The notes beneath the pieces were generated by a model. It had not been told where the DNA came from. It made no database searches and saw only the letters and a list, made by a program, of their open reading frames with translations. From Verrucomicrobiota bacterium (GTDB lineage: Bacteria > Verrucomicrobiota > Verrucomicrobiia > Opitutales > UBA953): DNA of 64,000 bases. The stretch lies in contig BJHS01000009.1 in assembly GCA_014193315.1 (NCBI GenBank), positions 1 to 64,000 of the forward strand, in the 5' to 3' direction. This document shows positions 41,737 through 50,770 of the stretch, piece after piece. Within the stretch, counting starts at the first letter, position 1; each line of letters starts with the position of its first letter. A program made the translations under genes and the position numbers.

Positions 41737-43365
41737 CTAGCGGGGACGGAACTCGAGCTGCTTCAAGGCCACCCCGCGCTGGGAAGGCACCGTGAGGCGC
41801 AAGACCTGCGGACCAGCGGCGAGTTCGATCTCCACGGCGGGCGTGTTCGCCCAAAGACCGCGGGAATTCGGGACGGCAATGGTTGCCAAACTCTTACCGT
41901 CCACGGCGAGCTCCATCCGTTGACCGGTGTTGGGGGTCGCCGCCATCAAGACTACCTGGTACTTACCGGACTGAGCGACCTCGACGGGGAACTCCGCCCA
42001 GGTATTCGCGGCGTTCTTCTCGAAGTACACTTGCCGACCTCCGCCGAAACTTTCGTGCACCCGGGCCCCGCCCAGTTTACTGAAACCAGCCGCCGAAAGG
42101 GTCATGATGCCGCGCCCGAGGCGACTCGGGGGCACCTTGGCCACCACCGGGGCCGCGGCCTTGGTCGGCGGTTCCTTCTCGGCTTCGGCGGCGTTATCCC
42201 CTTCGCCAAAAACAGGCTTGGCGCGGCGCAGCGCCTCCATCTGCGCGACGAGCAAGGCCTTCAGCGCGGTCCGCTGCTCGGGCGGGGCCGTACCGGCGAG
42301 GGCCGCCGCCAACCAGCGAAGCCGCTCGCAGCGCGTGAACTCCGCCGTGCGCGAACGCGCCGCCACCGCCTGCAGGAAGTCGGGGCCGGTCAGACCGTTG
42401 ATCCGGGATTTCTCCCAACCCGCGCCATAATCGACCTTCCAGATGTTGCCGGGCTGGGGCTGGGTCTCCGGGAACGCCGTCTTGAAAGCCACGCAGGCAT
42501 GCCCCGGTTGCGCGACCCCGACCGCGGGGATACCGAAAGCCTGACAAACCATCACGCCCCAGGAAGAGCGCGGGCCGCACTTACCGCCGCCATCGAGGAC
42601 ATCCATGTAATCCCCGTAAGGGTGCGGCGAGTTGCCGTACTTCACCTCGCTCACGGTCTTCACCACTTGTTCCTTGGTGCGCAAATCCGGACGCCAGGTA
42701 TTCACGGCCCGGCGGGTCCACGCGAGGTCCGCGTCGGAGGCCGGCGAAGAGACCACCTGCATGTACTCCCACACGGAATGCTGGGCGAAACTCGGGTAGA
42801 GTTCCTTCGCGACGTAGGCCTGCTTGAAGTGCAGGTAGCGCCCCAGCGGGTCGGCCGGCGGCACCTGTTGACCCGCGCCATGGTTACCGTCGCCCGGGGG
42901 TAGCAACGCGGTGGCCATGGCGAGCCGGAGCAGCATCCCTTGGTGGGACTGGCCATCCAGTTGCCAAAGGCGCGACCAGAGCGTCAGTGTCTCGACCTTG
43001 ATGGGTAGTTTGTCCTCGTCGCGCTGAGCCAACCCGAGCGGCGTGACCCCTTCGAGAAAGAGGTTCAAGGCTTCGGGCGCCTCCCATAACCAGGCGAGAA
43101 AAGCGGCCTGCTGGGCGTCTTGGCGGAACGCTTGCAGCGCCGGCGCCCCGACCTTGCGGATCAGTTGATGTCGGGCCAGCGCCAACGCGGAGCTGGCATC
43201 CGCATCGAACTTCCGGAGGTCACCAAGGTCCGTGAAGGCGAGGGGCGCGGCCCGGGCGGCCAGCGCGGCCTGCAAGTTTACCTGTTCCGCCACGAAGTCG
43301 GCGGGGAGGCCGGCCGCCGGGAGCGTGGCCACAAGGGCGAGGAGCGCAAACAGGGAGGACTTCAT
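41737..43365 (-). CDS. Secreted transglutaminase-like protein with C-terminal carbohydrate-binding-like domain
   Basis: The 542-residue protein has a signal peptide (MKSSLFALLALVATLPAAG). A helical region runs to about residue 240. The transglutaminase core follows: Cys263 in DGGGKCGPRSSWGVM and a His in VAQPGHACVAF, with an Asp in KVDYGAGWE completing a Cys-His-Asp triad. After a Pro/Ala linker, the last ~110 residues (RVHESFGGGRQVYFEKN, VEVAQSGKYQVVLMA) look like a beta-sandwich CBM6/35-type domain. It may act on peptides or glycans attached to polysaccharide. It starts 9 bp downstream of the serine dehydratase. Confidence 0.78.
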   Translation of the reverse strand: MKSSLFALLALVATLPAAGLPADFVAEQVNLQAALAARAAPLAFTDLGDLRKFDADASSALALARHQLIRKVGAPALQAFRQDAQQAAFLAWLWEAPEALNLFLEGVTPLGLAQRDEDKLPIKVETLTLWSRLWQLDGQSHQGMLLRLAMATALLPPGDGNHGAGQQVPPADPLGRYLHFKQAYVAKELYPSFAQHSVWEYMQVVSSPASDADLAWTRRAVNTWRPDLRTKEQVVKTVSEVKYGNSPHPYGDYMDVLDGGGKCGPRSSWGVMVCQAFGIPAVGVAQPGHACVAFKTAFPETQPQPGNIWKVDYGAGWEKSRINGLTGPDFLQAVAARSRTAEFTRCERLRWLAAALAGTAPPEQRTALKALLVAQMEALRRAKPVFGEGDNAAEAEKEPPTKAAAPVVAKVPPSRLGRGIMTLSAAGFSKLGGARVHESFGGGRQVYFEKNAANTWAEFPVEVAQSGKYQVVLMAATPNTGQRMELAVDGKSLATIAVPNSRGLWANTPAVEIELAAGPQVLRLTVPSQRGVALKQLEFRPR

Positions 43366-43374
43366 AAGGTGGGA

Positions 43375-44958
43375 TCAGCCGCAACCACAGCCACCTGACC
43401 CGCAAGACCGGGCGCCAGCGAGCCTTTTCTCGATTGCGAGCGAGGTGGGGGTGACGGACAGCCCGCCGAGGGCGGTGCAGCGATGCTCCCGAGGCATGCG
43501 CTCGGCGACGGCCTTGGCGGCGTCGACGACCTCATCAAATGGGATGACTTGATCGAACCCGGACAGCGCCATGTTCGCGCAGGCAAGCGCGTTGGAGGCG
43601 GCGAGGACGTTCTTGCCGAGGCACGGGGCCTCGACGCGATTGGCGATGGGGTCACAGATGAGCCCCAGCATGGCTTGCAACGCCAAGGAAGCGGCGGCGC
43701 AGGCTTGCTGCGGCGTCCCCCCCATCAAGTCGACCAACGCGGCGGCCCCCATCGCGGCGGCGGAACCACCCTCGGCCTGGCAACCGCCGACCTCGGCCGC
43801 AAAGGTCCAGCGCGTGGCGATGAAGGCGCCGATGACGCCACTCGCGAGCAAGGCCTTCGCCGTCGTGATCTCATCGAGCCCCCGCTCCTCCGCGACCGCG
43901 AGCACGACCCCGGGCAAGGCGGCGCAGGCGCCGGCGGTGGGCATCGCGACGATGACCCCCATGCTGCTCTTCACTTCCATGAGGGCGGTGACGTACAGAA
44001 TCGCACGATTCAAGGGACCCGCCGCGATCAAACGGTCGGCTTGCATCGCTTGTGCGAAAGCCGGGGACTGGCTGCCGAGCACGCGGTCGGCGTAGTTCGT
44101 GCCAGCCAGCCCTTGGGCGATGGATCGACGGAGGATCCGGACCAGCCCGACGGCGCGGTCGAGTACCTCCGCCTCCGTCAAGCCACCTCGTTCCCGCTCA
44201 TAACGCGCCGCCAGCCGCCAGAGCGGCTCGGTCGTCGCCTCGGGCGTCGCCAACATCTCGGCGCAGCTGCGAAAAGGCACGCGGCTGGCACGCACCGTCG
44301 GGACCGGCAGGACTTGCCCCAGATTCCAAGCACGCCCGATCCAGCCGGCCTGCCGCCAGGCCGCCAGTTTGGCCGCGGGGATAAAGCCCCGGCCGTGGAC
44401 CGCCAGCAGCGTGCGGCCGGCCTCCGCGAACAAAGCGCTAGCCTCATGGTCGACGCGGAGCACCTCCGTGCGCAAGTCATCGACCCCGGAGAGCACCTGC
44501 AGGAGCGTCACGTGACCATCACCATGAAGCGAGACCGCGATACCGTCAATCTCGACGACTTCCATCATGCCGCCACCTGTGGAAATCGCGCGCACGAAAT
44601 GGGTGCCCTGCGCATTGCGCAACGTCAGGCGGTAGGTATTCGGGTGCGGGTCGCCGACGTCGACGGTTTCGAAGCGGGCCAGGGCGCCCGTGGCCCGGAA
44701 GATCGCCAAGGAATCCGGCAGGCGCTCGTCATCGGCTTCCCACCCCATCAGCCCGCCGAACAGCCCCATGTCGGACCCCTGAGTGTCATGGGTCGTCGGC
44801 AAGGAACCGGCGCGATCGAACTCCAGCAAGACCTCGGCCACGTCGCCTCCCAGGAGGTCGCGAGCCAGCCGACCGATGCGTAAGGCGGCGGCGCAATGAG
44901 AACTGGACGGCCCACGCATGACGGGGCCAAGGACGTCGTTGAAAATGCTTACTTCCAT
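43375..44958 (-). CDS. L-serine dehydratase, iron-sulfur type (single chain)
   Basis: The 527-residue protein fuses the beta-like domain (N-terminal ~150, FNDVLGPVMRGPSSSHCAAA) and the alpha-like catalytic domain (after about 250, SSMGVIVAMPTAGACAALPG, GGCQAEGG, LICDPIANRVEAPCLGKN). The Cys residues in these motifs fit 4Fe-4S ligation, as in SdaA. It converts L-serine to pyruvate and ammonia. The C-terminus ends SCGSGGCGCG, a Cys/Gly tail I do not recognise from the family and which may carry an extra metal. It is preceded by a 93-bp gap. Confidence 0.93.
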   Translation of the reverse strand: MEVSIFNDVLGPVMRGPSSSHCAAALRIGRLARDLLGGDVAEVLLEFDRAGSLPTTHDTQGSDMGLFGGLMGWEADDERLPDSLAIFRATGALARFETVDVGDPHPNTYRLTLRNAQGTHFVRAISTGGGMMEVVEIDGIAVSLHGDGHVTLLQVLSGVDDLRTEVLRVDHEASALFAEAGRTLLAVHGRGFIPAAKLAAWRQAGWIGRAWNLGQVLPVPTVRASRVPFRSCAEMLATPEATTEPLWRLAARYERERGGLTEAEVLDRAVGLVRILRRSIAQGLAGTNYADRVLGSQSPAFAQAMQADRLIAAGPLNRAILYVTALMEVKSSMGVIVAMPTAGACAALPGVVLAVAEERGLDEITTAKALLASGVIGAFIATRWTFAAEVGGCQAEGGSAAAMGAAALVDLMGGTPQQACAAASLALQAMLGLICDPIANRVEAPCLGKNVLAASNALACANMALSGFDQVIPFDEVVDAAKAVAERMPREHRCTALGGLSVTPTSLAIEKRLAGARSCGSGGCGCG

Positions 44959-45051
44959 GCGCGGGGGGTCACGCCTCGCAGGCTGGCGGGCTTACCGACG
45001 GGGTCAAACCACGAACCATGGCTCCCGGCGGCGCAGGTTTCGCCCGCGAGC

Positions 45052-45909
45052 CTACTTGCCCACGCCGCTCAAAGGGTACTCCGTGACCACCTTCCAAGCG
45101 ATTGCCTGCAAGAGTTGGTTCAGATTCTCCGCTTCGGGCGACTTGGCTAACTGCCCTGGGACCGGCAAACCAACGGGGCTACGGCGGTAAAGGACCGCGA
45201 AATGGCAATAAGCGGCGAGAACCCGGATTTGCGGGCCCGGATGGCCGAGCGCATCGGTGAAGAGCTCATTCTGCGTCTTGATGCCGGGGGCGGCGCCTTG
45301 CATCACCTTGGCGCGCAAGGCCAGGACGGCCTCCCCGCAAGGCACCACCGCGATTTTGGCCGCGGGGATACTCGCGTTCAAGTCCCGCACATGATCCTCG
45401 ATCAGCTTGAAGTAAGGGTCGTTCTTCGCGCGTAACTGCCCGAGGGTAAACGCATCGCGGTCAATCGACTTAGGTTTCACCGGCTTGAGCCACAGCTCGG
45501 AATCGTCGAACGGCACCCAGTTTTGCTGCAGCGTGAAACGTAGCTTCGGGTTATGGGCCAAACCTAGTTTGACAAAGTTCTCGATACCGGGGTCCGGCAG
45601 GAACGTCGGCGCCATCGTGAAGAGGTTGGCCCGGCCAGCCTCGAGGACCGGCTTGGCCTTGTTCTTCTCGGCGGGCAGGTCCCAATGCTGGATGAGTTTC
45701 GAACCGCCGATCGAGGAAATCGCCAACTGCTCATGGCCTTGAATACCCGCAGCCTTGGCCATCTCAGCGACCAAGGGCGGCATCCAGACATGAAAACTAT
45801 GCCCCGCCGTCAGGACCTTAAGTCCCGCAGGCGGCGGCGAGGCCTCCGCGCCCCAGCCGGCAGCTGCGGCCGTGACCAGGAGAAGGAGCAGTGCGCGTAG
45901 GCGGAGCAT
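45052..45909 (-). CDS. Secreted SGNH/DUF4886-like protein
   Basis: Starting at ATG 45909 gives 285 residues with an Arg/Leu-rich signal peptide (MLRLRALLLLLVTAAAAGWG). The first strand carries AGHSFHVWMPPLVAEMA in place of the usual GDS/GNS block, with Ser retained as a possible nucleophile. Further blocks are weak, and the C-terminal His of SGNH enzymes could be in AYCHFAVLYRR. It may be a divergent esterase or a structural relative. It follows the sialate esterase gene by 14 bp, probably in one operon. Confidence 0.6.
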   Translation of the reverse strand: MLRLRALLLLLVTAAAAGWGAEASPPPAGLKVLTAGHSFHVWMPPLVAEMAKAAGIQGHEQLAISSIGGSKLIQHWDLPAEKNKAKPVLEAGRANLFTMAPTFLPDPGIENFVKLGLAHNPKLRFTLQQNWVPFDDSELWLKPVKPKSIDRDAFTLGQLRAKNDPYFKLIEDHVRDLNASIPAAKIAVVPCGEAVLALRAKVMQGAAPGIKTQNELFTDALGHPGPQIRVLAAYCHFAVLYRRSPVGLPVPGQLAKSPEAENLNQLLQAIAWKVVTEYPLSGVGK

Positions 45910-45923
45910 CGGAAGGCGCCCGC

Positions 45924-47345
45924 TTACTTGTCGCTGCGCCAAGGACCGGCCGGCAAGGCGTCGGCGCCGGCGGAGACGACGGAAACTTCCGGGAAGTTGG
46001 CCCACGCGTAGCGCGCGGCCTTGGGAGCGGTGACGCCAGCCGCGGCGACCGTGACTTGGGACCCCTCGGCCTTCGCCGTGGCATAGGCCCAGGTGCCGTC
46101 GGCCTTCTGGACCGCGAAACCCTTGCCTTCGCCCTTGAGCGAGACGGCGCGATCATAAGTGAGCACCCAAGCATCGCCCTTAAGCTCGGCTTTGGCGACG
46201 CGCGGGGCCTCGCCAACGGTGCGGGTCTTGTAGACGCGCTGGAGGGCCACCGTGGCCAGCCGATCGCCGACCTGAAACTTGTCCTTGGGGTGGATATCCT
46301 TCTCGTCGCCGAGGTCGATATTGACGGACATCATCGCGCCGGGGACGTGGTCGGCGATCCACTCCATGGATTCGCGGATGACCGGCCAGCCACCCTCCTC
46401 GACCGCGACGGGCTTCTTGGCCATGAAACGGGGCAACTGGACGATAATGAAGGGGAACTCGTGACCCCAAGCCTTGTGCCAGGACTTGATCATGTCACCC
46501 AGGATCCACTTGTAGGCGGCGGCCTGCCCGGCGTTGGATTCGCCTTGGTACCAGAGGGCGCCCTTGAAACTGTAGCCAATGAGGGGGTGCACCATGCCAT
46601 TCCAATTCATGTGCGGGCCGTTGGACCAGACCGTCTGGGTCTTGGGGTCGGTCTTGGCCTTGGCGACGCGCGCGGCGACGCCGGCGTCTTCCTTCTCCTG
46701 CCAGCCCTTGGCTTCCAGCTGGGCGTCATACATGCCGCGGGGGCCCCAAGCCTCGGCGCGCGTGCCGCCGATGGAGGTGACAATCAGGCCGACCGGCTGC
46801 TTGAGCTCGGCGCGGACGGTCGAAGCGAAGTAATAGGCGGCAGCGGAGAAGCCACCGACCGTGTCCGGGCCGGCGATTTTCCAAGAGCCCTTGACGTCCT
46901 CCACGGGCGCGGCGGCCGGGATGCGCTGCACGAAGAAGACGCGGATGCCGTTGTCGCGCGGACGGGCCGTGGTTTCCTTGGCGCCGAAAGAGCTGCCGAC
47001 CGTCATGTCCATGTTGGACTGACCGGAACCGACCCAGACCTCGCCGACAATGACATCCTTGGCGACATGCGACTCGGCCCCGGACTTGATCACGAGGTCC
47101 TTGCCTTCTTCCGAAGCCTGCAGGCCGGTAAGCGTCGTCTTGAACACGCCATCCGCCCCCGCCGTGGCGGTGGCCTTGGCGGCGCCGAAGACAACCTCGA
47201 CCGAGGCGCCAGGCTTGGCCTTACCATAGATATTAGCCTCCCCGGCCTGCAGGACACCATGGTCCGAGAAGACGGAAGAGAGCTTGAGGTCGCCTGCCTG
47301 GACAAGCGACGTGAGGAGGAGCAGGAGCGGGGTAAGGCGTAGCAT
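45924..47345 (-). CDS. Sialate O-acetylesterase-family protein
   Basis: The 473-residue protein has a short signal peptide (MLRLTPLLLLLTSLVQAG), an N-terminal beta-sandwich (LKLSSVFSDHGVLQAGEANI), and the catalytic block VWVGSGQSNMDMTVG. Further family features are GGTRAEAWGPR, WYQGESNAGQ and FIIVQLPRF. Family members remove O-acetyl groups from sialic acid or xylan-type glycans outside the cytoplasm. It is characteristic of carbohydrate-degrading Verrucomicrobiota and Planctomycetota. It is preceded by a 51-bp gap from the glycerophosphodiesterase gene. Confidence 0.93.
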   Translation of the reverse strand: MLRLTPLLLLLTSLVQAGDLKLSSVFSDHGVLQAGEANIYGKAKPGASVEVVFGAAKATATAGADGVFKTTLTGLQASEEGKDLVIKSGAESHVAKDVIVGEVWVGSGQSNMDMTVGSSFGAKETTARPRDNGIRVFFVQRIPAAAPVEDVKGSWKIAGPDTVGGFSAAAYYFASTVRAELKQPVGLIVTSIGGTRAEAWGPRGMYDAQLEAKGWQEKEDAGVAARVAKAKTDPKTQTVWSNGPHMNWNGMVHPLIGYSFKGALWYQGESNAGQAAAYKWILGDMIKSWHKAWGHEFPFIIVQLPRFMAKKPVAVEEGGWPVIRESMEWIADHVPGAMMSVNIDLGDEKDIHPKDKFQVGDRLATVALQRVYKTRTVGEAPRVAKAELKGDAWVLTYDRAVSLKGEGKGFAVQKADGTWAYATAKAEGSQVTVAAAGVTAPKAARYAWANFPEVSVVSAGADALPAGPWRSDK

Positions 47346-47396
47346 AACTCAGAGACAAAGGCCATGGGCCTTGGTTCCGAGCCGAAAATGGATTTA

Positions 47397-48338
47397 TCAG
47401 CGCCCCACGTCGGGAAAATCCGAAAAAAGGCCATCCACCTTGGCTTCCCAGGCCAAGAACCCGAAGAACTCGCGTGCGGAAGCGAACCCTTTCGGCAAGG
47501 CGTCGTTGCGTAAGGTGTAGGGATGGACCTGCAGGCCAGCGGCCTGAGCGCGGGCGACCAACCCGGTTAAGTTCCGCCCCTCGGCCACCGCGAAAAGCGG
47601 CGGGCCGATGCCATCGACGACCTTCGCGACCTCGCGGAGACCTTCCGTCGTATCCGTCCAGGGCGACTTCCCGCCGGTCAGGAAGATCAACCGACCTTTC
47701 CAGCCCAGTTCCCCGCGCAGCCGGCACAGTTCCTCCCACTCGAAGCACTGGATGAAGCAAGCGTCGGTCTTGGAGGCATAGCCATACTTCTCCAGCAAGA
47801 CCAACATGGCCTTGGAAATCTCGTGGCCTTCCTGGCGATGCCAGGCGGCGAGTTTCACCTCGGGATAGATGCCCACCCTCCGCCCCGTACTCCGATTAAG
47901 CCCTTGGATGAACTGCAGTTCCTCCTCGAAGGTATTGATCCGAAACTCCCCCACCCCGCCAGGAAAACGACCCGGGTAGACCGACTTACCCGTCTTGGGA
48001 TTGAAGCGTTCGACCACCCGGAGTTGCCGCAGTTCTCCCAAGGTGAAGTCGAGGGCGTAGAAACTCCCATTGGCGCGCTGTCGGCCCGGAAAGCGGACCG
48101 CCACGTCGGTGGTGCTGTCGAGAGTCACGTCATGCTGTACGATCGGCACGCCATCCTTCGACAGCACGACGTCCTGTTCGAGGTAGTCGGCCCCTTGGGC
48201 GTAAGCAAAGGCCTTGGCGGCCAGCGTGTGTTCGGGCAGGTAACCACTGGCGCCGCGGTGGGCGATGATGAGCGGCGACGGTTCGGCCGCGAAGAGCGGG
48301 CCGAAGGCGCAGCAGGCTAGCACGAGGAGTTTTCTCAT
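47397..48338 (-). CDS. Secreted glycerophosphodiester phosphodiesterase
   Basis: The ATG at 48338 gives 313 residues starting with a signal peptide (MRKLLVLACCAFGPLFAAEP); an upstream in-frame ATG lacks a secretion signal. The catalytic motifs IIAHRGASGYLPEHT and GADYLEQDVVLSKDGVPIVQ, followed by HDVTL, are intact, and the C-terminal DGLFSDFPD is typical of the GlpQ family. It hydrolyses glycerophosphodiesters to glycerol 3-phosphate plus alcohol in the periplasm. It belongs to the minus-strand run of secreted hydrolases. Confidence 0.92.
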   Translation of the reverse strand: MRKLLVLACCAFGPLFAAEPSPLIIAHRGASGYLPEHTLAAKAFAYAQGADYLEQDVVLSKDGVPIVQHDVTLDSTTDVAVRFPGRQRANGSFYALDFTLGELRQLRVVERFNPKTGKSVYPGRFPGGVGEFRINTFEEELQFIQGLNRSTGRRVGIYPEVKLAAWHRQEGHEISKAMLVLLEKYGYASKTDACFIQCFEWEELCRLRGELGWKGRLIFLTGGKSPWTDTTEGLREVAKVVDGIGPPLFAVAEGRNLTGLVARAQAAGLQVHPYTLRNDALPKGFASAREFFGFLAWEAKVDGLFSDFPDVGR

Positions 48339-48427
48339 AAGTCGGCAAGGGGGCTTGGGGCGCAGAGCGCGCCTGCTCGCCTTGATGCGACCGTGACCAA
48401 GCGCCACCACGCCGTCAACCCCCGCGC

Positions 48428-49207
48428 CTAATCGTAACGAGCGACGATAATGACCCTACCCTTACGACGGATCGCCGCCATTTCCCCAGGCCGGGACGGG
48501 TCCCAAGCAAACGCCTGCCCTTCCCCAGGGAACGGCAGGACCGTGGCCAAGGTGGCGACCCCGCCACCCGGCGGCAGGTCGAGCACGTACAGTTCCTGGG
48601 CATCGTGACCGGTGACCCCGACCCGTCCATCCGGCCCGCGGCCTCCACCCGAGCAGCTCATGCGACCGAACCTTGCCAGGACTTCGGGTGCAAAGGACCA
48701 CTCGGCCCCGGGGCGCCAGTCGCGGTCGTAGGCGACCAGCCGACTGCGCGCGACCTGACTGGTGGCGGCGTAATGAGCGAAACAGGCGAGCCAACCGCCC
48801 TCATAAGGCACCGCCCAAGTCAGGGAGCCTGGCGGATCGGCAAAGGCATGCCGGGCCACCGGCGTCAGCGTCGCGACATCAAAGACCTCGACCGAACTTT
48901 CATCGGGTTTGAAGGGAAAATTGGAATGGGCGCAATACAGCCGACCCGCAACGACCACACCGGCGTTGAGGTGGCGGATACCCGAGCCGGCGGGGGCGGC
49001 CCAACGAGCGACGAGGGCGCCATCTGTCTTCCGATACTTACCGAGGGCCGCGTCGCTGATCGCATAAAAGTGGTCGGCATCGACGGCGACCCCTTGATTG
49101 GCCTCCGCCGCGGGGAGGCGGCGCAACTCGACGAAGCAGGTCGGCGCCGGAGCGGAAGCGCAACCGGCGAACACCGCGGCCAGGCCGGCGAGCAGCACCG
49201 ACCTCAT
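48428..49207 (-). CDS. Lipoprotein with beta-propeller-like domain
   Basis: The 259-residue protein has a lipoprotein signal (LAAVFAGC, Cys16) followed by blades reminiscent of a propeller or quinoprotein (DADHFYAISDAALGKYRKTD, LTWAVPYEGGWLACFAHYAA). It would be anchored in the outer or inner membrane. Its start overlaps the end of the upstream SGNH gene by ATGA, so the two are translationally coupled. A substrate or ligand cannot be named. Confidence 0.68.
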   Translation of the reverse strand: MRSVLLAGLAAVFAGCASAPAPTCFVELRRLPAAEANQGVAVDADHFYAISDAALGKYRKTDGALVARWAAPAGSGIRHLNAGVVVAGRLYCAHSNFPFKPDESSVEVFDVATLTPVARHAFADPPGSLTWAVPYEGGWLACFAHYAATSQVARSRLVAYDRDWRPGAEWSFAPEVLARFGRMSCSGGGRGPDGRVGVTGHDAQELYVLDLPPGGGVATLATVLPFPGEGQAFAWDPSRPGEMAAIRRKGRVIIVARYD

Positions 49208-49983
49208 CGCGTCGCGACCGGGACGCGCGCGGCGAGGTCCAGCAAGCGGGCGGCCTCGACCTCCGTCGCCTTGCCATGGTAGGCGACCTGCAGGTCCTTC
49301 GGCTGGTAGATCACGCGATAGAAGACCAAGGCATTGAGGTAGGTGCCGGCGAACTCGGGATGGGAGTTGTCCTTCTGGTGCAGGCGTAGGGGCGGGGCGG
49401 TCAGGTCATTGAGTTCCCACGCATCCCCGGCGGGGACGACGGCGGTCGCTTGACACAGCTTCGCGGCCTCGGCGTACCCCTGGCGAATGCGGGCCTGCAT
49501 CTCCTTCGGGTCCTGACCGACCTCGGGGTTGAAGTCCTTGGCCGTCCAAAAATCAGGGTGACGCGCCCAGGTCTCGTAGAAGTAGATGCGGGCCTGCGGA
49601 CTCTTCGCGCGGACACGGGCGCAAAGCTGCTGGGCGCCGGCGAGGAAGCCGGCGCGAATCTTGGGATTCACCGCCGCCCGCGCCGCCTCCTGGCTATGCC
49701 CTTGCAGCACGACCACATCCCACGAGCCTTCGTCGATCGCGGCAAGGGACTTCGGCTGGACGGTGCAGTGCTGCAGCAACGTCTGCCCGCCGGGCGTGCT
49801 CGACTTGATGATCGGGGTGCCGGCGCCGGCGGACTTCAGGATTTCCCCGAAGACGACGGGGAGCTGATTCACTCCCGTGTAACTATTGCCGATGAACAGG
49901 ATCCGCTTCGGCGCCTCGGCGGCGAAGGCGCCGGCCACTGCACAGAGCGCCAGGCCAAGGGACCGCAAAAGACGCCAGGCCAC
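49204..49983 (-). CDS. Secreted SGNH/DUF4886-like hydrolase
   Basis: The 259-residue protein has a signal peptide (MAWRLLRSLGLALCAVAGAF). Block I is ILFIGNSYTGVNQLP (the GNS variant), the middle carries VVVLQGHSQEA, and a late His (DNSHPEFAGTYL) is suitably placed as the catalytic base. The architecture matches DUF4886/SGNH proteins found in polysaccharide-utilising bacteria. It ends overlapping the lipoprotein gene and begins 5 bp after the repeat protein gene. Confidence 0.78.
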   Translation of the reverse strand: MAWRLLRSLGLALCAVAGAFAAEAPKRILFIGNSYTGVNQLPVVFGEILKSAGAGTPIIKSSTPGGQTLLQHCTVQPKSLAAIDEGSWDVVVLQGHSQEAARAAVNPKIRAGFLAGAQQLCARVRAKSPQARIYFYETWARHPDFWTAKDFNPEVGQDPKEMQARIRQGYAEAAKLCQATAVVPAGDAWELNDLTAPPLRLHQKDNSHPEFAGTYLNALVFYRVIYQPKDLQVAYHGKATEVEAARLLDLAARVPVATR

Positions 49984-49988
49984 TGGGC

Positions 49989-50666
49989 TCAGCGGGCGGG
50001 CTGCTCACCGCGCAGGGTGCGCGGCTGCTCGCCACCATCATTGCCGCGGCGGTTCTGATTCGCCCCTTGCTCAGTCTGGGCCCGGTGCAATTTATCGAGA
50101 ATCGGCTCAAGGGAAGGGTCCACCTTGAGGGCCGCGGCTTCCGTCGCCTTACGTTCGTTCAGACGCGCTTCCTCAAGGGCCTTCTGCGCCTTCTGGGCAT
50201 GCTCGCGCGACTCCTTCACGGCAGCGTCCTGCCCGGCCTTCTCGACGGCCGCTTTGAGCTTGGCCTGCTCGTCCGGCGTCAGGGCGGCGAAGCCTCCGCG
50301 CTGAGCGTTCACCTGCCCTTCGCGGGGCTGTGCGTTGGCGCGTTCGGCATTCGGGCGCTCCACATTGGTCCGCGGAACGTTCGGGCGTTCGATGTTCGGG
50401 CGTTCGATGTTCGGGCGTTCGATGTTCGGGCCACGACCCGTCTGGGCCTGCCCCGACGGCTGCGGCAGCGGAACGAGCATGTACGCACCCGGGGGGAGGC
50501 CCTGCGGCAAGGGAATCACCACGGGCTGGCCGCCCTGCGGCTGGACTTCGGGGCGACGGTCGCCGCGCGGCTCGGCAACACGCTCCGGGCGGGGGGCCGA
50601 CGGCTGGTCGGCCGCCACGGCCAGTGAGGCGACGAGAAGGCAAGCGAGGGAGGCGGGGTACTTCAT
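49989..50666 (-). CDS. Secreted repeat protein with Asn-x-Glu-Arg-Pro repeats and helical C-terminus
   Basis: ATG 50666 gives 225 residues with a clear signal peptide (MKYPASLACLLVASLAVAAD). A Pro/Gln/Gly-rich region follows, then six five-residue units around NIERP (three exactly identical, encoded by 15-bp DNA repeats at 50341-50430). The C-terminal ~90 residues are Ala/Lys/Glu-rich and predicted helical (LTPDEQAKLKAAVEKAGQDA), ending in a basic tail (RTLRGEQPAR). Function unknown. It is the first gene of the minus-strand run and is divergent from the esterase gene. Confidence 0.7.
   Translation of the reverse strand: MKYPASLACLLVASLAVAADQPSAPRPERVAEPRGDRRPEVQPQGGQPVVIPLPQGLPPGAYMLVPLPQPSGQAQTGRGPNIERPNIERPNIERPNVPRTNVERPNAERANAQPREGQVNAQRGGFAALTPDEQAKLKAAVEKAGQDAAVKESREHAQKAQKALEEARLNERKATEAAALKVDPSLEPILDKLHRAQTEQGANQNRRGNDGGEQPRTLRGEQPAR
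50341..50430. repeat. 15-bp tandem repeat inside the NIERP protein gene
   Basis: CGTTCGATGTTCGGG is repeated perfectly at 50386, 50401 and 50416. Three degenerate 15-bp units (50341, 50356, 50371) precede it on the plus strand. Because the unit is a multiple of three, changes in copy number would lengthen or shorten the protein in steps of five residues without frameshift. Confidence 0.9.
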
Positions 50667-50770
50667 AGTATGAGTACAACAACCACCCGCCGAGAAAGTT
50701 GCAAGGCCGACCCGATCCGGCACCGGTTTCTCCGATTGTCCCGCCCGCGGCCTTCTGCCACGTTCCCACC

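Noticed and set aside
41710-42903. 397-codon plus-strand frame opposite the transglutaminase-like gene
   Set aside because: GTG-initiated shadow frame rich in Gly/Arg/Leu; the minus-strand protein has a signal peptide and catalytic triad.
50341-50430. CRISPR-like or regulatory repeat array
   Set aside because: The 15-bp units are contiguous, in frame, and encode pentapeptides of a secreted protein.
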